From contig JASJZH010000001.1 of assembly GCA_037178975.1 (NCBI GenBank), positions 6,866,501-6,930,500 of the forward strand: a stretch of DNA of 64,000 nucleotides, in the 5' to 3' direction. The notes beneath the pieces were generated by a model. The model was not told the DNA's origin, ran no database searches, and saw only the letters and a list, made by a program, of their open reading frames with translations. Made by a program: the position numbers and the translations under genes. Of this stretch, positions 12,816-21,599 are shown in pieces (the first letter of the stretch is position 1; every line of letters begins with the position of its first letter). This DNA comes from Oscheius tipulae (Eukaryota > Nematoda > Chromadorea > Rhabditida > Rhabditidae).

Positions 12816-13253
12816 GGCTTGGTCTTGAATGAAAATCTTTGGGCGAAAATAAAATTTATAGCCTGAGATTTTATGATTCAATCACAGCTACCGAGTGTGC
12901 GATTGTCGCTGTACAGACAGATTTTAAGAAGCAAGAGGGGGAAGGTGGAGAAAGACTATTAAAATGTTCATTCTTGTGAGCAGTTCGAAAAAAAAAGATG
13001 AATATTGTACTGATTCCATTGAATCCATTTAGAAAATCGTACACTTATTGGTGGTGGTGCAATAAGATGTAATTAGCCCTATGTTGATCTGATACACTGG
13101 ATTCTCATGAGCTGTAGTTCTCTTAATAATACCATATACGATGCCAGCTTCCAGCTTACAGCCTATCCTAACTATGATATACTGTCTGTGATTCTTTTTA
13201 TGCCTGTGTATCTGTAAAAAAAAATTTTTTAGCGTAGTGTAGTTTTTTCAGCT
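12816..13253. other. Intergenic, no gene seen
   Basis: Apart from the TATA-like element of the truncated paralogue, I see only A/T-rich sequence and no long open frame with coding character. Confidence 0.5.
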
Positions 13254-13511
13254 TCCTTGATCAACAGTCAAGCAGTTGTTTGGACAAGGAGAGGAACCTC
13301 GTTGATTTTGGGAAGACTTTCGACCAGATTGTCGATGAAGTACAGACTCTATATCTAAAAGCAAGTTCTCATAATTGTCTTTCGAAACACATAGTGGAAA
13401 ACAACATAAACTTGCAAATAGTTTTATTCCCTTGCTACGGAGCAATAGAGAAACGAAAACTACGAATCCGACTCATTAGTGCTGTGGACTCCCTTCCCAA
13501 ACTGGTAGACC
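13254..13511 (+). pseudogene. Degenerate exon copy, inverted relative to the one at 15093-15212
   Basis: The frame reads DKERNLVDFGKTFDQIVDE, nearly the same as DKERNLVDFGKTLFQIM on the opposite strand near 15130-15070. The 37 bp at 13282-13318 are identical in inverted orientation. After this exon-like block the frame continues open but loses coding character (LKASSHNCLSKH). I read it as a leftover of a duplicated exon. It could also be a 5' exon of the gene starting at 13512. Confidence 0.4.
13282..13318 (+). repeat. 37-bp inverted repeat, left arm
   Basis: Perfect match in reverse complement to 15093-15129; begins GGACAAGGAGAGG and ends GGGAAGACT. It lies inside a coding-like exon in both places. 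Confidence 0.9.
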
Positions 13512-14013
13512 ATGTCTGACACTGCAAAGGTATTTCCGCTACTTTCGTCATCATCAACTCTCCCAGAAACTCTTCGCCACACTGGAGAAAGGACTGAAGA
13601 ATGCTTCTGACGGAACACAGGTCTCTCTGGCCATCCAGTTTCATGCTGAACCCGTCGGCTACACCGCTCCGGCCACAGTTCTCCATCACATGCAGCTGGA
13701 CAAATTGGAAGAGAACTCGCTCGTCTGCAAGTTCTCGGAAGAGATGTTCTCCAATTCGATCGGGAGGGAATTGCCGTGTGAGAGTAGTCGCAGCTTGAGA
13801 ACGGAGGATCTGTTCCCTAAGGCCGAGTACATCAGACTCAACGACGTCGAAAGAAGAACGCAAGAGATTACCGCTGAGAATAATTACATGGATCTGACAA
13901 CCTTTGTCAATGTGGAAGCCTTGAAGAAGAGGCTGAAGGGTGTCCTCCCAATGAAAGCCATCAAGACACCGACAGGACTGGAAGGCGAGGTCAATGTCGA
14001 TCTTCTTCACTAG
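13512..14013 (+). CDS. Unknown intracellular protein of about 154 residues
   Basis: Two exons: 13512-13529 (MSDTAK) and 13567-14013, with a clean GT-AG intron of 37 nt. The translation (KLFATLEKGLKNASDG ... FVNVEALKKRLKGVLP ... VNVDLLH) has no signal peptide and no membrane segment. It has three cysteines at most, and codon use is like the conserved genes here. I recognise no family. The ORF ends just before the minus-strand cysteine gene at 14069, so the two converge. Confidence 0.6.
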
Positions 14014-14068
14014 ATATGCGACTCAGCGAGCGCAGAGCTTGACACAATAAAAAAATCGGAAGAGTTTA

Positions 14069-14335
14069 CTAGGAATAGCAACCCATGGTACGACCAAAGG
14101 GATAATCTTTCGGGCAACAATACTTTTCTCCCACAGTAACGCTTTCCTCTTCGGCGTAGATCTCGTCCGGTTGACCCATGTTGAAGAAGCAGCCTACAAA
14201 TAACAGGGGATCTTTAATGTCCCAGATTAGCATTGCTCTGCAAAGTCGATCTTTTTAGAATATCCACATATACCGCTTTTACTACCTCAAAACAAACAAG
14301 AATGCAAAGAGACGAACACGCTGAAGACGGGCCAT
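14069..14335 (-). CDS. Small secreted cysteine protein, gene model incomplete
   Basis: A first exon gives MARLQRVRLFAFLFVL, signal-peptide-like. A last exon behind TTATTTGTAG gives CFFNMGQPDEIYAEEE...VGEKYCC...MGCYS and a stop. The segment VTVGEKYCC resembles VQVGDTF...KYQC of the gene at 11988, so it is probably another member of that secreted set. Joining the two exons directly puts the cysteine frame out of phase, so a small middle exon is missing from my model or the gene is damaged. Confidence 0.45.
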
Positions 14336-14386
14336 ATTCGATTTTTGTGGAAGAGTAGACGAGTTCGATGTTTTTTCAGAATTTTT

Positions 14387-15212
14387 TTATTTAGGCCTCC
14401 TTCTTTTTTCGGCAGAAATTGAGCATGATCCGTCTTCCACGTGATGTTTACAGCTTCCGAGATCAGCACCTTTCCTGGACAGAGCAGCTATTGGGCACAT
14501 GACCAGGCTCTTCTCATAGTAGCACATTCTTCTGGCAGACTCGTGTTCATCCTTGACTTCCCGCAGTAGTTGATTCCAGTAGTTCATTTGAGCAGTCTTG
14601 GTCTTCGACAGTTTAGCAAAAATTGGGCCTGACACCTCCTCCAAATAACGTGTTCAGCTCTCGGGACAGCACACCCAGCTCATTGATGCAGCTCGGGGAT
14701 TCTCCTCTTCTTCTGGCGTAGAACTTCACACGACAGACTCTTTTAGGCGTCATCCATCAAACGTTTCCAGCCTTGACGAAGCTCCAACGATCATGTGCCT
14801 GAAAAATGAGAATTGTTCATGTGATAAGTTGGGAAACAAAACAAACAAACGTTTTGATAGCCTCTGTAAAACGCTGCGTATCTGTGGACTCATTTCGCGG
14901 TTAGTCTCTTTTCAAGGTTTTTTGCTAATGGGGCGGGCAAACTGCTTTTCTAGCCACGAACTGGTTGAAAGACTGCCGGGAAATCAAAAGACAAACGAGG
15001 GTGAATTCCTTTTTTGAACAGTTGCCAGTGGTAGAACTACTTGTAGTCGTGGAACCATAGAACTTACTGTCGTCGACCATGATCTGAAAAAGAGTCTTCC
15101 CAAAATCAACGAGGTTCCTCTCCTTGTCCCGAAGAGAGCACATCCGAGTCCCGGATCGGCAACACAGGCTAAAGACTGGAGCTTTCAAATTCGATTTGCT
15201 ACTCCGGCGCAA
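14387..15212 (-). pseudogene. Broken cysteine-containing gene of unknown family
   Basis: Coding-like segments follow each other on the minus strand: DKERNLVDFGKTLFQIM (about 15130-15070), then HDRWSFVKAGNV, MTPKRVCRVKFYARRRG and CINELGVLSRELNT (14800-14660), then LEEVSGPIFAKLSKTKTAQ to a stop at 14387-14389. Between HDRWSFVKAGNV and MTPKRV there is an in-frame TGA. Between SRELNT and LEEVSG the frame shifts by one. No splice sites explain either break. Either this is a recent pseudogene or the assembly has errors here. The upstream exon is the partner of the inverted copy at 13254. Confidence 0.5.
15093..15129 (-). repeat. 37-bp inverted repeat, right arm
   Basis: Exact reverse complement of 13282-13318, within the 5' exon of the broken gene. 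Confidence 0.9.
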
Positions 15213-15637
15213 TCGAGCAGCGAACTATCAAATGGCTTTCAGTTGGAGTCTCAAAGTTGACAATACTTGACAAGATCTTTCATGTCGAGTACGCGTTTCG
15301 GCAAGACGAGGGCTTCAAGACTACTATAAGTAAAGTTTGCTTCTAATTCAAGAAATTGTTACCCCTTTTTTTTGCTAGCACCTTTGTCATCTGGTTCAGT
15401 TCGTTTTTCCTCTTCTATCAGCTGAAAAGTCTCAGCTGTGGAGTCTGTCACTCTCTCTGCTTCTCTAAATACACAAGGTAGATTCCGGACCGATCCAGTT
15501 TCACAAATCTCAAGATGGATAACCTTGACTCTCGTCTTAAAACCCTATCAAACACTAATCCGGACAGCTAATACCATGCCCAAAAAGGGTCTCAGTGGAT
15601 CCGCTTAAAATCGCAGTCTCGCCACGGAGCGAAACCA
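15213..15637. other. Intergenic upstream of the macin gene
   Basis: No convincing coding frame on either strand. It should contain the promoter of the macin gene, but I see no TATA box at the expected distance. Confidence 0.5.
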
Positions 15638-15990
15638 ATGTATCGGCTTCTTATCATTTTGTTTGTTCTTTCGCTTGCCAATTGTGGATGTTACGAAGAC
15701 TGGGGCAGATGTAACTCGCAAACTAAGGTACTCCCAATGAGTAATATAATAAATATCTTTTCCAGTTGCTCGCCGGTGTTTTCTTGAAGAGTTGCAGCGA
15801 ATTTTGCCAAAAGTGCAAGGGACAGGCGAACGGAAATTGTAAAAAGATCAACACTAAAGACTGTCCCGGTGGTTTCCAGTGCCAGTATGTTGCTCTGAAA
15901 TCACATATTTTTAATTTCAGATGCTTCGGTCAAGGTGTAAGAAAAGATCCTGACTGGCTAGTTCAACAGACCTGCAAGTTCAATCTCTAA
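15638..15990 (+). CDS. Macin-family (theromacin-like) secreted antimicrobial peptide
   Basis: Three exons (15638-15727, 15766-15884, 15921-15990) encode about 92 residues. A signal peptide (MYRLLIILFVLSLANC) is followed by a mature part starting GCYEDWGRCNSQT. It continues GVFLKSCSEFCQKCKG, then GNCKK, DCPGGFQCQCFGQG and a final C near the end: ten cysteines. The order and spacing fit theromacin (family opening C-F/Y-EDW-x-RC, then GV-x(3)-SC-x(3)-C-x2-C). Macins are secreted, disulfide-knotted cationic peptides that act on bacteria and have been tied to nerve repair in leeches. The stop overlaps the poly(A) signal (TAAATAAA). Family assignment rests on the cysteine frame and the EDW motif; a structural match would settle it. 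Confidence 0.85.
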
Positions 15991-16182
15991 ATAAACTATT
16001 GACACTCGGTACTTATTATGCACCAGCCCGGAACTAGAGTGTTACTGTATTCAAAGGAAAAGCTTTTAGAAAAACGACAAAGGGTTTTGCGCTAATTCAA
16101 ATGAAATTGGCGCGAAAAGCAAACAGTTTCTGTTTTTTCGGCAAGTTTCGGAGTTTTCCAGAGTTTATTTTGATGTTATTTC

Positions 16183-16204
16183 AAAACAGCACAACATGTG
16201 ACTT
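16183..16204 (+). repeat. 22-bp direct repeat, copy 1
   Basis: Begins AAAACAGCACAAC; identical to 16676-16697, 493 bp away. Confidence 0.85.
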
Positions 16205-16675
16205 CTTCTACTACCCATACCTACGTCCCAATAAATTTGAAAAAAAGCAAAACTGGGATAACACTTTAAAAACCCTTTGCAAATTTTGGAATCCTCAATC
16301 CAACTCTTTTGACAAAACGCGATCTGAGTCACTTTTCAGTGTCGCGCCCTTTCCTTGAGCTGTTTTCTGTCGTATCCGTTCGTGTAAAATTGCTGTGGGA
16401 GCATCTATTACTTATTAAAAACAACTAGTTGGTAGAAAAGAAATAATATTGTGACCTTCCGATTTCATAATTACGCCTAAAGCTCGCTAAAACTCTTTGT
16501 TAGCAGCAAATGTTACTCGAGAAATGAGCGTTTCACGCACTCTCCTTCTACACAAATACGCAGCTGCAGCCACCCGCAGCCAACCGGTTCACCTCTCCTC
16601 GACGCGCACATGTGTGGCGGACTGATCTCGGTTGTGGGATGGTGGGTCCTCCCATCTCGTGCCCGTTTCTGTTCT

Positions 16676-16697
16676 AAAACAGCACAACATGTGACTT
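16676..16697 (+). repeat. 22-bp direct repeat, copy 2
   Basis: Identical to 16183-16204; flanking sequence differs beyond a few bases. Confidence 0.85.
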
Positions 16698-18142
16698 TGT
16701 ATGGAGACTCTTTCTCCGCCATCACACTACGAAATCCTTATTTGCTCAACTGGGAAGGACGCATGCATTGCGAGACCTCCCGGTGTTCCTGGCCAGCTTG
16801 CAGCGAGTCAGCAAGAATTAGTCTCTTGAGTTCCCCTTACGGTAGTCTGTCGAAAATAGCATATCATGTGGTTCTTAGCTGCCTCAAACACGCATTCTTT
16901 CATCATCCTTTGCGAGTATTTTGCTCGAAAAATAGTGAAATACTCATTGTTTGCAAACCGAGCCGACTGTTTTCGGTGGGAGGTTTTCCAAGCTGTCCCT
17001 TCAGTAAAAGAAAATTCCCATGTCCTGCTCTCGTTTGGAAATTCATGGAGAATCGTTTATCCATTTGGCTAAGACCCACTGCGCTGCAGTCGCCTTCCTG
17101 TTGGCCCCTCCTGTGCCCCAGTCGAAAGATCTTATCAGCATTTTTATCCGCAATTCGTAGCATCTTTACGCATTTTCCTGAAACAGGAGAGGAGTTAGAA
17201 ACTGGTCGGTCGGTCTATCTTTCGGCTGATTGACAACTTGTTGTTTCCCCTCTCCTCAGTTCCTATTTCAACGCTTTTGGAGGGAAACCAGAGATCTTTT
17301 TCCAGCAGTGGACCAAAATAGAAAGTGCAGATAGTTTTTACGCAATGTTCTCTCTCCTTCGTCGAGGGTTCATTATGCTATTACGTCATTTTCACTCTCA
17401 TTCCCAAAGAGTGTCCAGGCCGTTCGCGTCTATTACGCCCCCGTTCTGAGATAGTTGTAAAAACTAATCGGAACCCCTTATTTTCCTGTATTCGTGTTGT
17501 TCCTACTAACCACCGCTTCATTCACTTTCGCAATGTTTCACCTATCTATCGTGTTATTGTGTCGCTTGCTCATACATTCTTCCCGGATTTCTATGCGCTC
17601 AACGTGTGACCCGAACATTGAGTTCATATATTGCCGAAGTCGCATGTTCCCTCTGTCCGGTCATACTGGATATTGATTTTGTGCATTCTTAACAATTTTT
17701 GGTCCATGTTTCTGAGGAGCCCCAAATATTACTATCAACATGATCATTTTTCTGAAAGTATTAGGAGACTTTCTCTTTCAAAAAAAGTTCGTCATATCCT
17801 CAATGTTTGTTCGTTATCAGAGCCAGAAAACTACCGCTTGTCATGTGTTTTTGGCTGGAATTGCCTCTCACAGTTTTGTCTGCGCTCATAACTTCTTTTT
17901 TTAACCTTCAACCAATGTTTTATCCAGTTTCCTATGCCCGAAGGTGCTATATTGGTCGCTCTGTGCCTATTCGGGTGCTGACCCGTAGACCGTAGTTTAC
18001 ATTGCTGTGTGCGAGACCCGTCTCTCTTAACAGACACAAACGGAAAAGCTTGCACTTTCTCCCACTATTTTCTTAACCTTTTTTTCATCCTTTTCGCTGT
18101 GATAAAACAGTTTTCAGAGCGGTTCATGTACATAAAAGAACG

Positions 18143-20320
18143 ATGATTCCTCGAGAGCGCACAATTGTAAAGGTAGACTTCTTTTGAAGACTTTTTATTC
18201 ACTTGGATTCTTCCAGTTACAAGTCGGTCACGAATCGGAAATGTTCGAGAAGCCCCTGGCGAACGGTCACACATTCAAATGGACAGTCTTTATTAGGCCA
18301 GTTGCCGGATCAGCGACTCCGTCTTTCAGCAAAGCGTTCATTAGTAAGGTGAGTGCTTGTTTTTGATCAAGGTTCGCAGTTTTCATAGCCAATCCATGCT
18401 TGACTAATAGAGTTGAACGCGTGTTGATGTTCAGAAATGAAGCCCCAGTAGTTTTTTTTTTTGTGCGCCAATAAACGCAGCTGTGAAAACATGTAGCAGT
18501 TGCGATAGGCGATCAAAGCTGTCATTTCTCCCTTTCATAAATCGCTGCCTAGTTAGCGTAAATCCATGCTCAGAGCCTACATTGTGGGGGTAACAACTTG
18601 TTAGGACAGTGCTTGGATTAAAAAAAAACGTTCAAAACGAGCTGGAATGTATTGCTAGGCAACCGTCCAACACTGCTCGAACTCGTACCCTGAAAATAAG
18701 ATTTTCGTTAGGATTGTTCAATCTTTCAAGCGATAGCGGTCCCTTCTCGTGATAACCAGTTCTCCAAGCCGTCAGTCTCAGACATTTTTCTGCCGTTAAA
18801 GTCATTTTGCCGATCGTAGTGACGAACAAATGAAAACAGCCCTTCTTTTCTCTCTCTGTCTGTCGCTCATATTGTGGGCTTGGCCGGCTGTGTCAGCAGC
18901 CGGCCTAGCAAAAAGCATCGATTCGGCCATTATCCCTTACCAAAGTACTATATTTCAGGTGAAATTCATCCTTCACGAATCGTACGAGCAGCCTGTTCGA
19001 ATAGTTCGCGAGGCACCTTTTCAGGTTTACATGTTTTCAGTCATCACTATCTCTACTTGTTTTCAGATAACAGAAACAGGATACGGCTCGTTTAGTCCCA
19101 ACATTGAGATTTATTTCAATTATCCAGGAGCGAAGCCGATCAAGTACGCTTACGACATGATGCTGCAGATGGAGAAACGAGCCGAGTCGAAAGAAGACCT
19201 CAATCTGGAACTGAAGGATGCCCCGAGCAGTTTTGCCGAGATTGCCAGACGTTTTGGAGCAAAGAGGAAAAGAAGTGGCACAGATGGATCAACATCTTCC
19301 GATCCGCTCTTTCCTCCATTGAAACTTCTGAAATCAGACAACGCGAGGTATGTGACTTTTCTTTTGTCGCTAGTGTGACGCATAGCCTCTATACTCTCTT
19401 GAACCAATCGAAATAGGATGGTTAGAAGTTCCTACTAAAAAACAACAACGGTTTTTGCAATAGCGGCAAATAATACTTAGCGCAATCTTCTTCACTTCCT
19501 GGGAATGCTTTAAACCATAAGAGACATGGCCTCAAAAAATATAGACGAACTTTTAGTCGAAATCTTGTTTCAGATCACCACGAGATCCTCAAAAATCTGG
19601 TCCACAAAGTTCAACGGACTCGCAGAGGTCAAAAAAGGAGCACAGTCGATCTGGGAAGGAGAAACAGTGTAAAGACCAAGATCAGAAGAGGCTTGAAAAA
19701 GAGCGCAATGAGAAGAAGCGAGAAAAGGAGAAACCTCGCGACGTGGACAAAAAGGAGAAAAAGAAGGAATCGAAAGATAGGGAGAAGTCGACTAAGACAT
19801 CGCCTGAGATGGCTAAAGTAAAACGAGAAACGCCGTCAAGCTCTCCGACGATTAGAACTGTTCCCCAGAAGCCGGTAAAACATGCTCCAAGTAAGACGGA
19901 CGAGAAGAGAGCTGCCCCAACTCTTCTAGAATCGGTATAGTTTTGATTCCCTTTGTGGCTTATTTGTACTTTCAGGATATTAGCTCTCCGTCGACGAGCT
20001 ATGGCTCTCTGACTCCAAGAACTCCTCTCTCAACTCAAACTACATCATCTACGTCTTCGTCGCCCATGACGCCAGCCGAGATGCATAAAAGAATGTCGCA
20101 GCTGACTGATGGAGAACAGATTTTTCGGTAGGTTTTGTTTTAGCCTCTTCTCCGCGAACAACTTAAAACACATCAACCTATCGTTTTCAGTGTGGCTGCC
20201 ATCTTGATAGGACTCCCCGGCTCCAATATTCTTCCGTCCCGACAAGTTCTCAACTTCGATATTGATCTCAATTCGGCCGATCCGACCATCATTGCTCGTC
20301 TATGTGAGGCCCTCTCCTAA
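18143..20320 (+). CDS. MLLT1/3: ENL/AF9-type YEATS-domain transcription elongation protein
   Basis: Reads acylated histone H3 and recruits super-elongation and DOT1L complexes. Exons: 18143-18172 (MIPRERTIVK), 18217-18348, 18959-19024, 19067-19347, 19574-19934, 19976-20127, 20191-20320. The YEATS domain occupies the first ~120 residues (LQVGHESEMF, HTFKWTVFIRP, VKFILHESYEQPVR, ITETGYGSF, IEIYFNYPG), close to AF9. A lysine/glutamate-rich middle (REKEKPRDVDKKEKKKE) is followed by a serine-rich stretch. The C-terminal ANC1-homology domain (VAAILI...LNFDIDLNSADPTIIARL) matches the hairpin by which AF9 binds AF4 and DOT1L. The intron at 18349-18958 is 610 nt, long for this genome, and holds a signal-peptide-like ORF. 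TTTTCAG lies just upstream of the ATG. Confidence 0.9.
18830..18958 (+). other. Signal-peptide-like ORF inside a YEATS-gene intron, in frame with the next exon
   Basis: From the ATG at 18830 the intron reads MKTALLFSLCLSLILWAW followed by PAVSAAGLAKS, a typical signal peptide with a VSA/AG cleavage site. It stays open across the acceptor at 18957-18958 into the VKFILHE exon. No splice donor ends it before the exon. It may be an alternative first exon, a relic, or chance. Confidence 0.35.
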
Positions 20321-21599
20321 ACTACTCAGTCATCTTGCCATTCTTTCCGTTTGTTTTTTTGTTTCGTTATTCTAACTCTCGTCCTAATCTCTCTAATAGT
20401 TTATTTGTTCGTCTACGGTTAAAATTCAAACTGGTTCCTACTAAACAGTGATTCTAGACACAAAAAATCTATTTGTCTTATGCTCCGTGATAATGTGACG
20501 ATCCGCATGGTAATTACTGGTATTGTTTGGCAGTTGAAGCCCTAAGTCCCCATTGTGATACTTCATAAATTGTATTTTTTCTAGTTCAGATAGTTTCTGA
20601 AATAAAAGCAATGATCCCAAAACAAGAGTGGTCAAGTATTTATAATACAAGTTGGTCTGCTCGCCTGACCGGAAGCAGCCAAAGTCCCCCAACCAGGGGG
20701 CTGAATGCAGCAGCCTCAGCTATAGCTTACCTTTACCACCCCACCTCTCTCCAATCAAAGTGGGGGAGCAGTTCCCCTCGAGGAGATTCCTTCTCGGCTC
20801 AACTCTGGCAGGCTTCTTTTGGTACCTTTTGTAAGTTTTCATTGTACTAAACTATTCTTTTGGACTAGCTGAGGCATACTCCCTCTATCAGTGTGAGCTT
20901 CAAAGCAAACGAAACAATGTAAAGTACTGTCCAGAAAAGTCGAAAAGACGTTGAGTGGCAACTAATTTATTTTGTAGAGTACACAGTAGAGAATTGTTTG
21001 CAACTGAGTTTTACTTTCTCCTTGTAGACAGCTTAGCTTGAAAAAAGATTCTTCCTGGAAGAGCGCCCTACTGCTGTTTTAGAAACCTGAACATTTTCCT
21101 TACTTGACTTGCCAACTATAATCTCGGATAACATTTGGCAGGAAAGACTTCTTGGGAAACTAATTTGAAGGTGCAGCCGTTGCCTCCAAATTCTAAAAGT
21201 AGGCAACCAAAAGGCGATCAAACCCGTCGAGGCAAAGCTCATGACAAAAAAGACTTAGTGTATTTCGAAAGCAAAAGAGCCCGGGGGAACCTCATTCACG
21301 GTTTCCGGTCTTTCTTCATCCCTTCTCGCCAATTGACCACCTGAGCGGACGTCCACTAGCAATTTATGACCTTTTCCCAGTCGATCTCTTCTCCTAATAG
21401 TGGATTCTGAATGTGCGTCAAAAAGATTCGCACCTGGATGCATCCAGCCGGTGCCATCATCATCCAATTGGAGAAATGAGCCATAAAGTGGCGGTTGGAA
21501 GTGCGAAAAAACGCTCCCAGTAGAGCCATTTGAAACTATTCCACTTGTGCTTTCGCTAATTGAACTTGAAACAATTTCAGTTTTCTCTTGACTGTCAGT
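20321..21599. other. Intergenic between YEATS and TRPN1 genes
   Basis: About 1.3 kb. Short ORFs on both strands show no domain or coding bias. The last part carries an AATTTCAG acceptor about 20 nt before the TRPN1 start. Confidence 0.5.

Larger units (their letters stand above)
15991..18142. other. Long noncoding stretch upstream of the YEATS gene
   Basis: About 2.1 kb without a supportable gene. It contains a perfect E2F-like site (TTGGCGCGAAAA, 16107-16118), a 22-bp direct repeat (16183-16204 and 16676-16697) and a 207-codon plus-strand ORF (16610-17233) that lacks coding character. Confidence 0.5.

Noticed and set aside
16610-17233. 207-codon plus-strand ORF in noncoding DNA
   Set aside because: Cysteine/serine/phenylalanine-rich translation without domain, splice partners or coding codon use; overlaps one copy of a 22-bp repeat.
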